56,164 nt of DNA, from NCBI GenBank assembly GCA_027014605.1, contig JALWDJ010000005.1, positions 1 through 56,164 of the forward strand, given 5' to 3'. Origin of the DNA: Campylobacteraceae bacterium (GTDB taxonomy: Bacteria; Campylobacterota; Campylobacteria; Campylobacterales; Sulfurovaceae). The notes under the pieces are model-generated. The model was not told where the DNA came from, searched no databases, and saw nothing but the letters and a program-made list of their open reading frames with translations. Shown in pieces: positions 17,297-27,162 of this stretch; position 1 is the first letter of the stretch, and each line of letters opens with the position of its first letter. The position numbers and the translations under genes were made by a program.

Positions 17297-18625
17297 ATGA
17301 GCGAACAACAACAAAAACAACGACATCACAATAAGAAAAAGAGTAATAATCGGACACATATTCCTGTTGAGGGGTATAAGGTTGAAGATTTACAATCTAA
17401 AACATTAGAAGAACTAGTAGGTATAGCTTTAAAATTTAAGGTTGAGAATCCAAATGAGTTTAAGAGAAAGGATTTAATATTTGAGATTTTAAAATCCCAA
17501 GTCAAACAGGGTGGATTTATTCTGTTTACAGGTATTTTAGAGGTTATGAATGATGGTTATGGTTTCTTAAGAAGTGAAGATGGAAATTTCGCTAATTCTA
17601 GTAATGATACTTATGTAAGTAGTACACAGATTAAAAGATTTGCATTAAGAAATGGAGATGTAGTAACTGGTCAAGTAAGGCAACCAAAAGACCAAGAGAA
17701 GTATTATGCTCTTTTAAAGATAGAAGCGATAAACTATTTACCACCAGAAGAATCTAAAAAGAGACCACTATTTGATAATTTAACTCCACTATATGCAAAA
17801 GAGAGACTAAAATTAGAGTATAATCCATTAAAACTTACAGGTAGGGTTCTTGACCTATTTACTCCAATAGGAAAGGGGCAGAGAGCCTTAATTGTAGCCC
17901 CCCCTAGAACAGGTAAGACAGAACTTTTAAAAGAGTTAGCTCATGGAATATCATATAACTCTCCAGAGGTATCTCTTATGGTACTTTTAGTAGATGAGAG
18001 ACCCGAAGAGGTAACAGATATGCAACGCTCTGTAAAAGGAGAGGTATATAGCTCAACATTTGATTTACCTGCACAAAATCATGTAAGAACTGCTGAGATG
18101 GTCATAGAAAAGGCAAAAAGAAGAGTTGAGAGTGGAAAAGATGTTGTAATTCTATTAGACTCTATTACAAGATTAGCAAGAGCATATAATACAGTAACTC
18201 CAAGTTCTGGAAAAGTTCTATCTGGTGGGGTTGATGCAAATGCACTACATAAGCCAAAAAGATTTTTTGGTGCAGCTAGAAATATTGAAGAGGGTGGAAG
18301 TTTAACTATTATAGCTACTGCACTTATTGAGACAGGTAGTAGAATGGACGAGGTTATATTTGAAGAGTTTAAAGGTACAGGTAACTCTGAAGTTGTGCTA
18401 AATAGATATATTGCAGATAGAAGAATATATCCAGCTATTGATGTTACAAAATCAGGAACAAGAAAAGAGGAGCTTATGACAGACCCTGAGACTCTTCAAA
18501 AGGTGTGGGCAATTAGAAATGCTATGCAGAATATGGAAGATGTAGAGGCTCTTAAATTTCTCTTTTCAAAAATGACAAAGACTAAAAGTAATGAAGAGTT
18601 TTTAGCAATTATGAATAATAGTTAA
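17297..18625 (+). CDS. rho: transcription termination factor Rho
   Basis: Hexameric RNA-dependent ATPase that releases RNA polymerase from untranslated transcripts. The 442-residue protein has a basic, Gln/Asn-rich start, the helical N-terminal domain (residues 28-72), the RNA-binding cold-shock fold with [12 protein letters not shown] (about 92-103), the Walker A loop [11 protein letters not shown], the [10 protein letters not shown] segment, the [12 protein letters not shown] Walker B and Q-loop region, and the R-loop with [11 protein letters not shown]. All catalytic motifs are intact. An aagagga Shine-Dalgarno precedes the ATG, and TATAAT occurs at 17235-17240. murI follows 3 bases after the stop, so the two are co-transcribed. 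Rho termination is likely important here, since few intrinsic terminators with clear U-tracts are visible in the window. Confidence 0.97.
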   Translation: MSEQQQKQRHHNKKKSNNRTHIPVEGYKVEDLQSKTLEELVGIALKFKVENPNEFKRKDLIFEILKSQVKQGGFILFTGILEVMNDGYGFLRSEDGNFANSSNDTYVSSTQIKRFALRNGDVVTGQVRQPKDQEKYYALLKIEAINYLPPEESKKRPLFDNLTPLYAKERLKLEYNPLKLTGRVLDLFTPIGKGQRALIVAPPRTGKTELLKELAHGISYNSPEVSLMVLLVDERPEEVTDMQRSVKGEVYSSTFDLPAQNHVRTAEMVIEKAKRRVESGKDVVILLDSITRLARAYNTVTPSSGKVLSGGVDANALHKPKRFFGAARNIEEGGSLTIIATALIETGSRMDEVIFEEFKGTGNSEVVLNRYIADRRIYPAIDVTKSGTRKEELMTDPETLQKVWAIRNAMQNMEDVEALKFLFSKMTKTKSNEEFLAIMNNS

Positions 18626-18628
18626 AAG

Positions 18629-19372
18629 ATGAGAATAGGTGTTTTTGATTCAGGAGCAGGTGGACTTAGTGTTGTTAAATCCCTAATTAAATCTAAATAT
18701 TTTGATGAAATAATATATTATGGAGATACAGCACGAGTTCCCTATGGGATAAAAGATAAAAATACGATTATTAGATACTCTCTTGAAGCTTTAGAGTTTT
18801 TTAATAATTTTGATATAGATTTTCTAATTACAGCTTGTAATACAGTTAGTGCTTATGCTTTAGAAGATATGAACCAACAGAGTAAATATCCTGTAATTGG
18901 TGTTATAAAATCAGGTGTTATGGCAGTAGAGAGACATAATATTAAAAAAGATGACTCCATTTTAATTATTGCAACTCGTGCTACTATTGCATCAAATAAA
19001 TATCAAGATGCTCTAAAAGATTTAGGTTATAATAATATAATAGCAATTCAGACAGGTCTATTTGTTCCAATGGTAGAGGAGGGAATATTTAGTGGAGAGG
19101 TTTTAGAAGCTACAATGCGATACTACTTTAGAGGTATATCTACTCCATCAGCTCTTATTTTAGGTTGTACACATTTTCCATTAATTAGTAACTCTTTAAG
19201 TAACTATTTTAAAAATTTTCCGACTCTAATTCATTCAGGTGAAGCTATAGTTAACTATCTTGAGATAAACTACTCTTTAGAAGAGAAGCAAGATGAGACA
19301 AAACTAAAAATTTTTGCCTCTGATAATGTATTTGGACTTAGAAGGATTGCAAAAAAATGGTTATCATTCTAA
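18629..19372 (+). CDS. murI: glutamate racemase
   Basis: Converts L-glutamate to D-glutamate for peptidoglycan. The 247-residue protein starts with GVFDSGAGGLSVVKSL, carries YYGDTARVPYG, and has both catalytic cysteines in their usual settings: ITACNTVSAYAL (first Cys) and LGCTHFPL (second Cys). Length is normal for the family. It begins 3 bases after rho with no independent promoter visible, and an M15-type peptidase gene follows after 14 bases, so it sits in a small cell-wall cluster. Confidence 0.95.
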   Translation: MRIGVFDSGAGGLSVVKSLIKSKYFDEIIYYGDTARVPYGIKDKNTIIRYSLEALEFFNNFDIDFLITACNTVSAYALEDMNQQSKYPVIGVIKSGVMAVERHNIKKDDSILIIATRATIASNKYQDALKDLGYNNIIAIQTGLFVPMVEEGIFSGEVLEATMRYYFRGISTPSALILGCTHFPLISNSLSNYFKNFPTLIHSGEAIVNYLEINYSLEEKQDETKLKIFASDNVFGLRRIAKKWLSF

Positions 19373-19386
19373 GGAGATATTAAAAA

Positions 19387-20004
19387 ATGAGAAAGATTTT
19401 TCTATTAACTATATTAACAACAGCTCTATTTTCAGTATTTAATGCAAATATAACGCCTATTACACCAGCTATTAAAGAGAGAATGATAAAAGGTAACTCA
19501 TGGCATAAAGGTTGTCCTATATCTTTAAAAAATCTCCGTTATATAAATGTAATATATCATAGTTTTAGTGGAGAGGATAGAGTAGGGGAGTTAATTGTTA
19601 ATAAAGATATAGCAAATAGTATAGTATTAATTATGGAGGAGCTATATAATATTGGTTATCCTATACGACAGATGAGGTTAGTTAGTGATTTTAATGGAGA
19701 TGATTGGAAATCAATAGAGGCAGATAATACCTCTGCTTTTAACTGTAGAAGAGCTACAGGCTCTAATAAGTGGTCAAGACACTCTTTTGGAAAAGCAATA
19801 GATATAAATCCTATTGAAAATCCATATGTCTCAAGAACAGGTTATATATCACATAAAAAATCTTTAAAATATAGAAAAAGAGTACCTAACCATAGAGCAG
19901 TACTCTTAAAAAATAGTATGGCTACTCAAATATTTAAAAGATATGGCTTTAAATGGGGTGGAGATTGGAGATATACTAAAGATTATCAACACTTTTTTAA
20001 GTAA
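19387..20004 (+). CDS. exported M15-family peptidoglycan peptidase
   Basis: A 205-residue secreted protein with a signal peptide (residues 1-20) and an M15 (VanY/L-Ala-D-Glu peptidase type) zinc fold. Metal ligands are in HSFGKAIDIN (His and Asp six residues apart) and the final His in the closing WGGDWRYTKDYQHFF segment. Such enzymes trim peptide stems of peptidoglycan; in the periplasm it would act in wall turnover. Shine-Dalgarno aaggag stands 10 bases before the ATG. Its place after murI supports a wall role. Whether it is a carboxypeptidase or endopeptidase cannot be told. Confidence 0.83.
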   Translation: MRKIFLLTILTTALFSVFNANITPITPAIKERMIKGNSWHKGCPISLKNLRYINVIYHSFSGEDRVGELIVNKDIANSIVLIMEELYNIGYPIRQMRLVSDFNGDDWKSIEADNTSAFNCRRATGSNKWSRHSFGKAIDINPIENPYVSRTGYISHKKSLKYRKRVPNHRAVLLKNSMATQIFKRYGFKWGGDWRYTKDYQHFFK

Positions 20005-20029
20005 TATATTAAATTAAATCCATTTAAGA

Positions 20030-20035
20030 TATAAT
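20030..20035 (+). promoter_or_regulatory. -10 box TATAAT before the HlyD-like gene
   Basis: The sequence tttaagatataattttt precedes the adaptor gene by 23 bases. It is almost identical to the elements before the methyltransferase gene and mgtE, which strengthens the call. No -35 consensus is seen. Confidence 0.5.
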
Positions 20036-20057
20036 TTTTCTAAAAAAGGAAAATTAT

Positions 20058-20849
20058 ATGAGAAAGTTGCTTCTTATTTTAACTCCAATATTTATCTTTG
20101 CAAAGGTTCACTATGCTAAACTAGAGCCTTACGAGACAATTACACTTAAATCTGCTATATCTGCACAGGTTATTCAATCTAATATAGCCTTAGAGGGGAA
20201 GATTATAAAAGATAGAGTAGTAATTAGACTTGATAGCAAATTAGATAAGATAAAACTCTCTTCTAATAGAAAAGCTCTGGAACTTATTAAAAATATGTTA
20301 ACTATTAATAGAGATAATTTATTATCTACGCTAGAGTCTCTAAATAGACAAGAGAGCTATTATAATAGAATTAAAAATATGCAAACTATATCTTTAACTA
20401 AAAAAGATAATGCTTTTTACAGTTTTATAAATACTAAAAAACAGTATTTAGCTATTAAAGAGAAGATAGAGAGTTTAAAAAAGCAGAAGTTAGAACTTAT
20501 ATATGATATTGAGAGATTAAAAGATAATATATCTAAAAAGAGCATAAGGGTTAAGAGTAAATTTTTAGATAAACTTCTAGTACATGAGGGAGATTTTGTA
20601 AATATGGGTACTCCTTTAGCTAGAGTTAGAGATTTAACAAGAGGAAAATTAATTCTATTTTTAGAAGATGATGAATTAAAAGATATTAATTTAAAGAAGA
20701 TATATGTAAATGATAAATTAACTAAATATAAGATATCCAAAATATGGAGAGTAACAGATGATAAATTTATCTCATCATATAGAGCAGAGATAGTAATAGA
20801 TAGTCCAAAATGGGAATTTTCTAAACTTCTAAAGATTGATTTAAGATAA
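20058..20849 (+). CDS. HlyD-like periplasmic adaptor protein
   Basis: A 263-residue exported protein with a signal peptide (residues 1-18), a first half-lipoyl segment with SAISAQVIQSN, a long coiled coil (about residues 75-160) and a second lipoyl half with LLVHEGDFVNMGTPLARVRDL. This is the layout of membrane fusion proteins that link inner-membrane pumps to outer-membrane channels. It is shorter than typical adaptors (350 to 400), with a reduced beta-barrel region. No transporter or TolC gene is adjacent, so its partner lies elsewhere or it has another envelope role. It has its own -10 element and is followed by a hairpin. Confidence 0.7.
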   Translation: MRKLLLILTPIFIFAKVHYAKLEPYETITLKSAISAQVIQSNIALEGKIIKDRVVIRLDSKLDKIKLSSNRKALELIKNMLTINRDNLLSTLESLNRQESYYNRIKNMQTISLTKKDNAFYSFINTKKQYLAIKEKIESLKKQKLELIYDIERLKDNISKKSIRVKSKFLDKLLVHEGDFVNMGTPLARVRDLTRGKLILFLEDDELKDINLKKIYVNDKLTKYKISKIWRVTDDKFISSYRAEIVIDSPKWEFSKLLKIDLR

Positions 20850-20866
20850 CTATACAGTTATTTGTT

Positions 20867-20885
20867 TTTCCTTATAAAAAGGAAA
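20867..20885 (+). terminator. short hairpin after the HlyD-like gene
   Basis: Arms tttcctt (20867-20873) and aaggaaa (20879-20885) pair perfectly around ataaa, 18 bases after the stop. The following bases are A-rich, so on the plus strand it lacks a U-tract and is at best a weak terminator. It separates the adaptor gene from the ribosomal operon promoter region. Confidence 0.4.
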
Positions 20886-20936
20886 TAAAAATTTAAAAAA
20901 TAGAATAAATAGATAATTTATAAAAGTTAATCTCGA

Positions 20937-20942
20937 TACAAT
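20937..20942 (+). promoter_or_regulatory. candidate -10 box before the S10 operon
   Basis: TACAAT in tctcgatacaatacc stands 73 bases before rpsJ. If it is used, transcription would start near 20949, which would put the 20960-20992 hairpin in the untranslated leader. One base off the consensus and no -35 match, so this is tentative. Confidence 0.35.
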
Positions 20943-20959
20943 ACCATTCCAAATTTTTA

Positions 20960-20992
20960 GTTAATGTTTCTATGTGTTATAGAAAACTTAAC
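20960..20992 (+). promoter_or_regulatory. hairpin in the leader of the S10 ribosomal operon
   Basis: The 14-base arms 20960-20973 and 20979-20992 pair at 12 positions around a gtgtt loop, ending 23 bases before the rpsJ ATG. Ribosomal protein operons are commonly controlled by a ribosomal protein binding a leader structure; in E. coli, L4 binds the S10 leader. This hairpin is a candidate for such a site, although it shows no sequence match that I can name. Confidence 0.45.
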
Positions 20993-21015
20993 GAGTTCTT
21001 TATAAGGTAAAATAA

Positions 21016-21327
21016 ATGGAAAAAATTAGACTTAAGCTTAAGGCTTATGATCATCGTGTTTTAGACCGTTCAGTTGCTTCAATTGTTGAGGCTGTTAGAA
21101 GAACGGGTGCAGAACTTATTGGCCCAATTCCAATGCCAACTAAGATTAAAAAATATACTGTTATAAAATCTCCACATGTCAATAAAGACAGTAGAGAGCA
21201 GTTTGAAATTAGAATTCACGCAAGAATGATTGACATTATTTCAGCTACATCAGATACTATTGATTCTTTAATGAAGTTAGATTTAGCACCTGAAGTTGAT
21301 GTTGAAATTCGTTCAATGGACAGATAG
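21016..21327 (+). CDS. rpsJ: 30S ribosomal protein S10
   Basis: First gene of the S10 operon. The 103-residue product has [17 protein letters not shown] at the start, the conserved loop [19 protein letters not shown], and [22 protein letters not shown]. Besides its place in the 30S head, S10 pairs with NusB on boxA sequences, one of which lies in the rRNA leader at the end of this window. aagg stands 8 bases before the ATG. Confidence 0.98.
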   Translation: MEKIRLKLKAYDHRVLDRSVASIVEAVRRTGAELIGPIPMPTKIKKYTVIKSPHVNKDSREQFEIRIHARMIDIISATSDTIDSLMKLDLAPEVDVEIRSMDR

Positions 21328-21336
21328 GAGTAGATT

Positions 21337-21918
21337 ATGGAATTTATTATTGAAAAGATAGGTATGAGTAGAACTGTTAGTGTACCAGTCATTCCTGTAA
21401 CACTTCTAAAAGTTATTGATACTAAAGTGTGTGAGGTAAGAGAAGATGGTAAAGCACTTGTTGCATATAACTTTAGCAAAAAAATAAATAAAGCTATTGA
21501 GGGACAACAGGCTAAATTTAGTCTTGGTAAAGAGTTTAATAAGTTTATGACTATTAGAGTAGCAGAGGGTACAGAGGTAGGTGATTATTCTACCGAAGCT
21601 TTAAATAGTGCTAAAGTAGTAAAAACATCTTTAAAGACTAAAGGTCGTGGTTTTCAAGGTGGTATGAAACGACATGGATTTAGTGGTGGTCCTGCATCTC
21701 ATGGTCATAGATTTGGTAGAAGAATTGGTTCAATTGGTAATGCTGAGTGGCCAGGACGTGTTCAGAAGGGTAGAAAAATGCCTGGACAGTATGGAAATAC
21801 AAAAGTTACAGTTAAAAATGATGTAATTTCATTTGATGCCAAAAATGGAATATTAGTATTAAAAGGTTCAATTCCAGGTCACAATGGTGCTAGAGGATTG
21901 GTAAGGATTGTTAAATAA
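21337..21918 (+). CDS. rplC: 50S ribosomal protein L3
   Basis: L3 binds 23S rRNA early in assembly and reaches to the peptidyl transferase centre. The 193 residues include [29 protein letters not shown] and RKMPGQYGN; the Gln in the last motif is the one methylated by PrmB in other bacteria. Shine-Dalgarno aggag precedes the ATG. The gene lies 9 bases after rpsJ and overlaps rplD by one base (TAATG). Confidence 0.98.
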   Translation: MEFIIEKIGMSRTVSVPVIPVTLLKVIDTKVCEVREDGKALVAYNFSKKINKAIEGQQAKFSLGKEFNKFMTIRVAEGTEVGDYSTEALNSAKVVKTSLKTKGRGFQGGMKRHGFSGGPASHGHRFGRRIGSIGNAEWPGRVQKGRKMPGQYGNTKVTVKNDVISFDAKNGILVLKGSIPGHNGARGLVRIVK

Positions 21919-22508
21919 TGAGTACAACAGTAATTAAAAGAGATGAACTTCCAGAGTCATTTTTAGGAACTAATCCACATAATCTTTACTTATATTGTAA
22001 AGCTTATGCATCTGGGTTGAGAGCTAACACAGCAAAAACTAAAACTCGTTCAGAAGTTAGAGGTGGTGGTAAGAAGCCATGGGCTCAAAAAGGTGGTGGA
22101 CGAGCAAGAGCTGGTTCACTTCGTTCACCTGTTTTTGTAGGTGGTGGTGTTGCCTTTGGTCCAAAGAATAATAGAAACTATAAACAAAAAGTAAATAAAA
22201 AGCAGAAAAAACTAGCTCTTTATTATGCTTTAGAGCAACTTGTTAAAAATGAGAAACTGTTTGTAGTTGATAATGTTACTATTGAATCAGGTAAAACAAA
22301 AGATGCTAAAACATTTGTAGATAGTTTAGGGCAGAGAGATGTATTAATTGTAAAAGAGTTAATTGATGATAAAACATTTCTTGCCTTTAGAAACCTTCAG
22401 AATGCGTATTTGGTAGAATCAAATGAGCTAAATGCTTACCTTGCAGCTGCTTATCACTCGGTGGTAATTGAAAAAGCTGTTTGGGATAAATTGACAAAAG
22501 AGAGCTAA
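21918..22508 (+). CDS. rplD: 50S ribosomal protein L4
   Basis: L4 binds 23S rRNA and lines the exit tunnel with a long extended loop, seen here as [23 protein letters not shown] followed by [14 protein letters not shown]. The 196-residue length is normal. In E. coli L4 also represses the S10 operon through its leader; the hairpin before rpsJ makes a similar loop possible here but does not prove it. It shares one base with rplC, and rplW starts one base after its stop. Confidence 0.98.
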   Translation: MSTTVIKRDELPESFLGTNPHNLYLYCKAYASGLRANTAKTKTRSEVRGGGKKPWAQKGGGRARAGSLRSPVFVGGGVAFGPKNNRNYKQKVNKKQKKLALYYALEQLVKNEKLFVVDNVTIESGKTKDAKTFVDSLGQRDVLIVKELIDDKTFLAFRNLQNAYLVESNELNAYLAAAYHSVVIEKAVWDKLTKES

Positions 22509-22509
22509 T

Positions 22510-22791
22510 ATGGCAGATATTACAGATATTAAAGCAATACTATATACCGAGAAGTCTCTTAATCTTCAAGAAGATGGTATTATCGTTGTTCAAACTAGCC
22601 CAAGAATGACTAAAAATGGTCTAAAAGCAGTTTTCCAAGAGTACTTTGGTATTAAACCTCTTAGAGTAAATTCTATGAGAGTTAATGGTAAAGTTAAAAG
22701 ATTTAAAGGTATTGAGGGGAAGAGACCTGATTTTAAAAAGTTCTATGTCTTTTTACCTGAAGATGCTAAAATTGATAGCTTAGCAGTATAG
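22510..22791 (+). CDS. rplW: 50S ribosomal protein L23
   Basis: L23 sits beside the tunnel exit and is the docking site for trigger factor and SRP. The 93-residue product begins [23 protein letters not shown] and has the conserved segment [21 protein letters not shown], with the usual length. It is packed tightly between rplD and rplB. Confidence 0.96.
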   Translation: MADITDIKAILYTEKSLNLQEDGIIVVQTSPRMTKNGLKAVFQEYFGIKPLRVNSMRVNGKVKRFKGIEGKRPDFKKFYVFLPEDAKIDSLAV

Positions 22792-22800
22792 GAGAATTAG

Positions 22801-23628
22801 ATGGCAATTAAATCATATAAACCAACCTCTGCAGGTCGAAGATATATTACAAACCTTGATAGTGGTGATATTACTGCAAAGCCGAGCGTTAGAAGTCTTC
22901 TAAAAAAACTTCCAAGAAGTGCAGGTAGAAACTCTAATGGTAGAATTACATCTCGTCATAGACAAGGTGGAGCTAAAAAACTATATAGAATTATAGATTT
23001 TAAAAGAAACAAGTTTGGTGTAGAGGGTACTATTGCATCAGTTGAGTATGACCCATATAGAACTTGTAGAATTTGTCTAGTTAAATATAGTGATGGTGAT
23101 AGAAGATATATTCTTCAAGCTAAAGGAATGAGTGTTGGTGATAAAATTATGTCAGCTGAAGCTGGACTTGATATTAAAACAGGTAATGCAATGAAATTAA
23201 AATCAATTCCTGTTGGAACACTTATACACAATATTGAACTTAATATTGGTCAAGGTGGAACACTTGCGAGAAGTGCTGGAAGTTATGCTCAAATTATGGG
23301 TAGAGATGGCAAATATGTATCTTTAAGGTTACCATCGGGTGAGATGAGATATGTTCTTGGTGAGTGCATGGCAACTATTGGTACTGTTGGGTCTGAAGAT
23401 TGGTCAAATGTTGTTGGTGGTAAAGCAGGGCGACAGAGACATAGAGGTATTAGACCACAAACTAGAGGTTCTGCTATGAACCCAATAGATCACCCTCATG
23501 GTGGAGGTGAAGGTAAAACTAATTCTGGACGACACCCTGTATCTCCATGGGGTATGCCAACAAAAGGTTATAAGACTCGCAAGAAAAAAGCTAGTGATAA
23601 ATTAATTATCTCTAAGAGAAAGAAGTAA
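22801..23628 (+). CDS. rplB: 50S ribosomal protein L2
   Basis: L2 is required for subunit joining and supports the peptidyl transferase centre. The 275-residue product has [12 protein letters not shown] at the start, [19 protein letters not shown], and the conserved C-terminal loop [19 protein letters not shown] with the functional His. The basic tail [18 protein letters not shown] is typical. Shine-Dalgarno ggaga precedes the ATG. Confidence 0.98.
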   Translation: MAIKSYKPTSAGRRYITNLDSGDITAKPSVRSLLKKLPRSAGRNSNGRITSRHRQGGAKKLYRIIDFKRNKFGVEGTIASVEYDPYRTCRICLVKYSDGDRRYILQAKGMSVGDKIMSAEAGLDIKTGNAMKLKSIPVGTLIHNIELNIGQGGTLARSAGSYAQIMGRDGKYVSLRLPSGEMRYVLGECMATIGTVGSEDWSNVVGGKAGRQRHRGIRPQTRGSAMNPIDHPHGGGEGKTNSGRHPVSPWGMPTKGYKTRKKKASDKLIISKRKK

Positions 23629-23637
23629 GGGTAAGAG

Positions 23638-23913
23638 ATGGCAAGATCAACTAAAAAAGGTCCATTTATAGATGAACACCTAAAGAAAAAGGTTTTAAAA
23701 GCAAAAGCAGAGGGTTCTCATAAACCTATTAAAACATGGTCAAGACGCTCTGTTATTTTCCCTGAATTTATTGGTTTAACTATCAATGTTCATAATGGAA
23801 GACAGTTTATTCCTGTATTTATTACAGAGAACCATGTTGGTTATAAACTTGGTGAGTTTGCACCAACTAGAACATTTAAGGGTCATAAAGGCTCTGTTCA
23901 GAGAAAAGGGTAG
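23638..23913 (+). CDS. rpsS: 30S ribosomal protein S19
   Basis: S19 belongs to the 30S head and contacts A-site tRNA together with S13. The 91-residue product shows [19 protein letters not shown], the central [23 protein letters not shown], and [16 protein letters not shown]-type sequence near the end (here [16 protein letters not shown]). It lies 9 bases after rplB. Confidence 0.97.
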   Translation: MARSTKKGPFIDEHLKKKVLKAKAEGSHKPIKTWSRRSVIFPEFIGLTINVHNGRQFIPVFITENHVGYKLGEFAPTRTFKGHKGSVQRKG

Positions 23914-23921
23914 GGTTTAAT

Positions 23922-24248
23922 ATGAGTAGAGCATTATTAAAATTTACAAGAGTATCGCCAACTAAAGCTAGATTGATTGCAAGAGAAGTTCAGGGTATGA
24001 ATGCAGAGTTAGCTTTAGCATCATTGGAGTTTATGCCAAACAAAGCAGCTAGAATTATCTCAAGAGTTATAGCTTCAGCTGTAGCTAATGGAGATTTTGA
24101 ACCAGAAGAGGTGATAATTAAAAGTTGTAGAGTTGATAAAGCAGCTGTAATGAAGAGATGGAGACCAAGAGCTAGAGGAACTGCAACTAGAATTTTAAAA
24201 CCAACATCTCACATTTTAGTAGAAGTAGTAAAAGCAGAGGAAGCATAA
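23922..24248 (+). CDS. rplV: 50S ribosomal protein L22
   Basis: L22 binds all 23S domains, and its beta-hairpin narrows the exit tunnel. The 108-residue product has [40 protein letters not shown], and the hairpin [22 protein letters not shown]. Length is normal, and rpsC starts one base after its stop. Confidence 0.97.
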   Translation: MSRALLKFTRVSPTKARLIAREVQGMNAELALASLEFMPNKAARIISRVIASAVANGDFEPEEVIIKSCRVDKAAVMKRWRPRARGTATRILKPTSHILVEVVKAEEA

Positions 24249-24249
24249 T

Positions 24250-24948
24250 ATGGGTCAAAAAGTAAATCCTATTGGTCTAAGACTTGGAATTAATAGAAAT
24301 TGGGAATCAAGATGGTTTCCAAAGAAAGAGAGAACTGCTAATTTTATTGCAGAAGATTATCAACTAAGAAAATATCTTAAAAAAGAGCTTTTTTATGCAG
24401 GTGTATCCAATCTTATTATTGAGAGAACTGCTAAAAAGATAAGAGTTACAATAGTTACAGCAAGACCTGGAATTATTATTGGTAAAAAAGGTGCTGATAT
24501 TACTAAACTAAAAGAGACTCTTACTAAAAAATTTGGTAAAGATATATCTTTAAATATTAAAGAGGAAAAGAGAGCTCAAGCGTCAGCACAACTTGCTGCT
24601 GAAAATGTAGCGACTCAACTTGAGAGAAGAGTTGCATTTAGAAGAGCTATGAAGACAGTTATTAAAGGTGCATTGAAGTCTGGTGCAAAAGGGATTAAAA
24701 TCTCTGTAGCAGGACGACTTGGTGGTGCTGAGATGGCAAGAACGGAATGGTATCTTGAAGGAAGAGTTCCTCTTCATACACTAAGAGCTAAAATTGATTA
24801 TGGTTTTGCAGAAGCACAGACTACTTATGGAATTATTGGTATTAAAGTGTGGATTTTTAAAGGTGAAGTTTTAGCAAAAGGTATTCAAGCAGAGCCAAAA
24901 GAAGAGAAAAGAGGTGGTAGAAGACCATCAAGAAGAAGAGGTGAATAG
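24250..24948 (+). CDS. rpsC: 30S ribosomal protein S3
   Basis: S3 forms part of the mRNA entry channel and its helicase activity. The 232-residue product starts [20 protein letters not shown], carries the KH motif [16 protein letters not shown], and ends in an Arg-rich tail ([11 protein letters not shown]). Length is normal. Confidence 0.97.
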   Translation: MGQKVNPIGLRLGINRNWESRWFPKKERTANFIAEDYQLRKYLKKELFYAGVSNLIIERTAKKIRVTIVTARPGIIIGKKGADITKLKETLTKKFGKDISLNIKEEKRAQASAQLAAENVATQLERRVAFRRAMKTVIKGALKSGAKGIKISVAGRLGGAEMARTEWYLEGRVPLHTLRAKIDYGFAEAQTTYGIIGIKVWIFKGEVLAKGIQAEPKEEKRGGRRPSRRRGE

Positions 24949-24950
24949 TT

Positions 24951-25376
24951 ATGTTAATGCCTAAGAGAACAAAATTTAGAAAAGTTATGAAGGGTCGTAA
25001 CAGAGGTAAATCTTTTAGAGGAAATAAGATTGAGTTTGGTGAGTTTGCACTTAAAGCAGTTTCAGCAGGTCGTCTTAACTCTCGACAGATTGAAGCGGCT
25101 AGAATTACTATGACTAGAGAGATGAAGAGACAAGGAAAATCTTGGATTAGAGTATTTCCTGATAAACCTCTAACAAAGAAACCTCTTGAGACTAGAATGG
25201 GTAAAGGTAAAGGTAGTGTTGAGGAGTGGGTTATGAATATTAAACCAGGACGAGTTATATTTGAAGTAGCTGGTGTTCCTGAAAGTGTGGCTCGTTCCGC
25301 CCTTACTCTAGCTCTACATAAATTCCCATTAAAATGTAAAATTATTGCTGCAAAGGATAGTAATGAAATATACTGA
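24951..25376 (+). CDS. rplP: 50S ribosomal protein L16
   Basis: L16 helps organise the tRNA-binding sites of the large subunit. The 141-residue product has [19 protein letters not shown], the loop [19 protein letters not shown] (with [14 protein letters not shown]), and FEVAGVPE near the end. The start MLMPKRTK is common in this phylum, and the next ATG (24957) would remove only two residues. Its 3' end overlaps rpmC by 14 bases. Confidence 0.96.
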   Translation: MLMPKRTKFRKVMKGRNRGKSFRGNKIEFGEFALKAVSAGRLNSRQIEAARITMTREMKRQGKSWIRVFPDKPLTKKPLETRMGKGKGSVEEWVMNIKPGRVIFEVAGVPESVARSALTLALHKFPLKCKIIAAKDSNEIY

Positions 25377-25554
25377 TATTAAAGAGAAGAGCGTTGAAGA
25401 GTTAATAAAAATGCTTAAAGAGAAGAAACTTGAACTGTTTACTCTTAAAGCAAAACAGAAAACAATGCAACTTACTAATACTAGTGAGTTAAAAGTAGCG
25501 AGAAGAGATATCGCTAGAATTAAAACAGCTATTACAGCTAATGCGTCCAAGTAA
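25363..25554 (+). CDS. rpmC: 50S ribosomal protein L29
   Basis: L29 is a two-helix protein near the tunnel exit beside L23. Starting at ATG 25363 gives 63 residues ([20 protein letters not shown]...), with the conserved [20 protein letters not shown] region. An upstream in-frame start at 25345 is less likely, because aaagga at 25352-25357 fits ATG 25363 and L29 proteins begin at this point. It overlaps the end of rplP by 14 bases, so coupling is expected. Confidence 0.92.
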   Translation: MKYTDIKEKSVEELIKMLKEKKLELFTLKAKQKTMQLTNTSELKVARRDIARIKTAITANASK

Positions 25555-25565
25555 GGGGTGAGAGT

Positions 25566-25814
25566 ATGCCAAAGAGACAAATAACTGGTACTGTGATTAA
25601 GATAGCAGGTGAAAAGACAGCTACTGTTTTAGTAGAGAGAAAAGTAATTCACCCTAGATATCACAAGACTGTAAAGAGATTTAAAAAATATCTTATTCAT
25701 GATGAAAAAGGTAGTGTTAAAATTGGAGATACTATAAGTGCTATTGAGTGCCGTCCAATTTCAAAAAGAAAGAGCTTTAGATTGCTTGAAATCCTAAAAG
25801 TAGGAGAAGAGTAA
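25566..25814 (+). CDS. rpsQ: 30S ribosomal protein S17
   Basis: S17 is a primary 16S rRNA binder with an OB fold. The 82-residue product has [44 protein letters not shown] and the ending [21 protein letters not shown], all typical. It shares one base with rplN. Confidence 0.96.
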   Translation: MPKRQITGTVIKIAGEKTATVLVERKVIHPRYHKTVKRFKKYLIHDEKGSVKIGDTISAIECRPISKRKSFRLLEILKVGEE

Positions 25815-26182
25815 TGATACAAAGTTTTACAAGATTAACTGTAGCAGACAATAGTGGTGCTAAAGAGATTATGTGTATTAAGGTACTTGGTGGTTCAAAA
25901 AGAAGATATGCATCAGTTGGTGATATTATTGTAGCTTCTGTTAAAAAAGCACTTCCAACAGGTAAAGTTAAAAGAGGAAAAGTAGTTAAAGCAGTAGTTG
26001 TTAGAACTCATAAAGAGATACAGAGAGATAATGGTTCTCTAATTAGATTTGATGATAATGCTGCTGTAATTATTGATGATAAAAAACAACCAATTGGTAC
26101 TCGTATTTTTGGTCCTGTAGCTAGAGAGACAAGATATGCAGGATTTATGAAAATTGTATCACTTGCTCCAGAGGTATGGTAA
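25814..26182 (+). CDS. rplN: 50S ribosomal protein L14
   Basis: L14 binds 23S rRNA and makes bridge B5/B8 contacts with the small subunit. The 122-residue product starts [22 protein letters not shown] and has [27 protein letters not shown] and the ending [23 protein letters not shown]; all match the family. The stop overlaps the rplX ATG by one base. Confidence 0.98.
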   Translation: MIQSFTRLTVADNSGAKEIMCIKVLGGSKRRYASVGDIIVASVKKALPTGKVKRGKVVKAVVVRTHKEIQRDNGSLIRFDDNAAVIIDDKKQPIGTRIFGPVARETRYAGFMKIVSLAPEVW

Positions 26183-26415
26183 TGGCAAAAAAATTTAAGA
26201 TTAAAAAGGGCGATGAGGTTTTAATTATTGCTGGTGATGATAAAGGTAAAAAGGGTGAGGTTTTAAAAGTCCTTACGAAAAAAGATGCTGTAATTGTTGC
26301 AGGTTGTAAACTAGCTAAAAAAGCTGTAAAGCCAAGTGAAGAGAATAAAGATGGTGGATTTGTTGATAAAGAGATGCCAATTCATATATCTAATGTAAAA
26401 AAAGTAGAGGCGTAA
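26182..26415 (+). CDS. rplX: 50S ribosomal protein L24
   Basis: L24 starts 50S assembly through a KOW fold. The product [30 protein letters not shown]... has the KOW motif at residues 8-30. I chose ATG 26182, overlapping the rplN stop by one base (TAATG), giving 77 residues; an in-frame ATG at 26176 adding two residues is equally possible. The C-terminal [19 protein letters not shown] is conserved. Confidence 0.94.
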   Translation: MAKKFKIKKGDEVLIIAGDDKGKKGEVLKVLTKKDAVIVAGCKLAKKAVKPSEENKDGGFVDKEMPIHISNVKKVEA

Positions 26416-26418
26416 TCT

Positions 26419-26964
26419 ATGAGCAGAATGAAGCAAAAGTATAATGACATTACTCCAGCTCTTCGTGAAGAGTTAGGTATTAAAAATGTAATGCAAACAC
26501 CTAAGCTTGAGAAGATAGTCATATCAGTTGGTGCAGGGCAAGAGGGTAAAGATAGTAAACTTATTGCCAATATGACAGATACTATCTCATTAATTGCTGG
26601 GCAAAGGGCAGTTATTGTAAATGCTAAAAAATCAGTTGCTGGTTTTAAAGCAAGAGAGGGAAGTCCTAGTGGTATAAAAGTTACTCTTAGAGGGGAGAAT
26701 ATGTATAACTTTTTTGATAAGTTAATCTCAATTGCACTTCCAAGAGTAAAAGACTTTAGAGGAACACCTAGAAAAGGTTTTGATGGACGAGGTAATTACA
26801 ATTTCGGTCTTGATGAGCAACTTATGTTTCCAGAGGTTGAATTTGATAATATTATTAAAACTCATGGTATGAATATTACTATTGTTACAAGCACGGATAA
26901 TGATAAAGAGGCATTCACTCTTTTAGAGAAACTTGGTATGCCTTTTGCTAAAGGAAAGAACTAA
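26419..26964 (+). CDS. rplE: 50S ribosomal protein L5
   Basis: L5 carries 5S rRNA into the large subunit and touches P-site tRNA. The 181-residue product has [17 protein letters not shown], the [21 protein letters not shown] region, [16 protein letters not shown], and the closing INITI-type strand (here [19 protein letters not shown]). Length is normal; it shares one base with the S14 gene. Confidence 0.97.
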   Translation: MSRMKQKYNDITPALREELGIKNVMQTPKLEKIVISVGAGQEGKDSKLIANMTDTISLIAGQRAVIVNAKKSVAGFKAREGSPSGIKVTLRGENMYNFFDKLISIALPRVKDFRGTPRKGFDGRGNYNFGLDEQLMFPEVEFDNIIKTHGMNITIVTSTDNDKEAFTLLEKLGMPFAKGKN

Positions 26965-27149
26965 TGGCTAAAAAATCGATGATTGCTAAACAGAAGAGAC
27001 CTGCAAAATTTTCAACAAGAGCATATTCAAGATGTAGCATTTGTGGAAGACCACACTCTGTATATAGAGATTTTGGTATCTGTAGAATTTGTTTAAGAAA
27101 AATGGCAAATGAGGGTTTAATCCCTGGTATGAAAAAATCAAGCTGGTAA
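26964..27149 (+). CDS. rpsN: 30S ribosomal protein S14, zinc-binding type
   Basis: A 61-residue S14 of the short, zinc-binding form (also called rpsZ). Two CxxC pairs, [20 protein letters not shown], hold the zinc. The ending [14 protein letters not shown] is characteristic. The longer zinc-free form used under zinc limitation is not in the window. It overlaps rplE by one base and is followed by rpsH. Confidence 0.97.
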   Translation: MAKKSMIAKQKRPAKFSTRAYSRCSICGRPHSVYRDFGICRICLRKMANEGLIPGMKKSSW

Positions 27150-27162
27150 GGAGAAGTAAAAG

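Noticed and set aside
20417-20740. 107-residue open frame on the minus strand inside the HlyD-like gene
   Set aside because: Low-complexity hydrophobic shadow of AT-rich coding DNA; no start signal.
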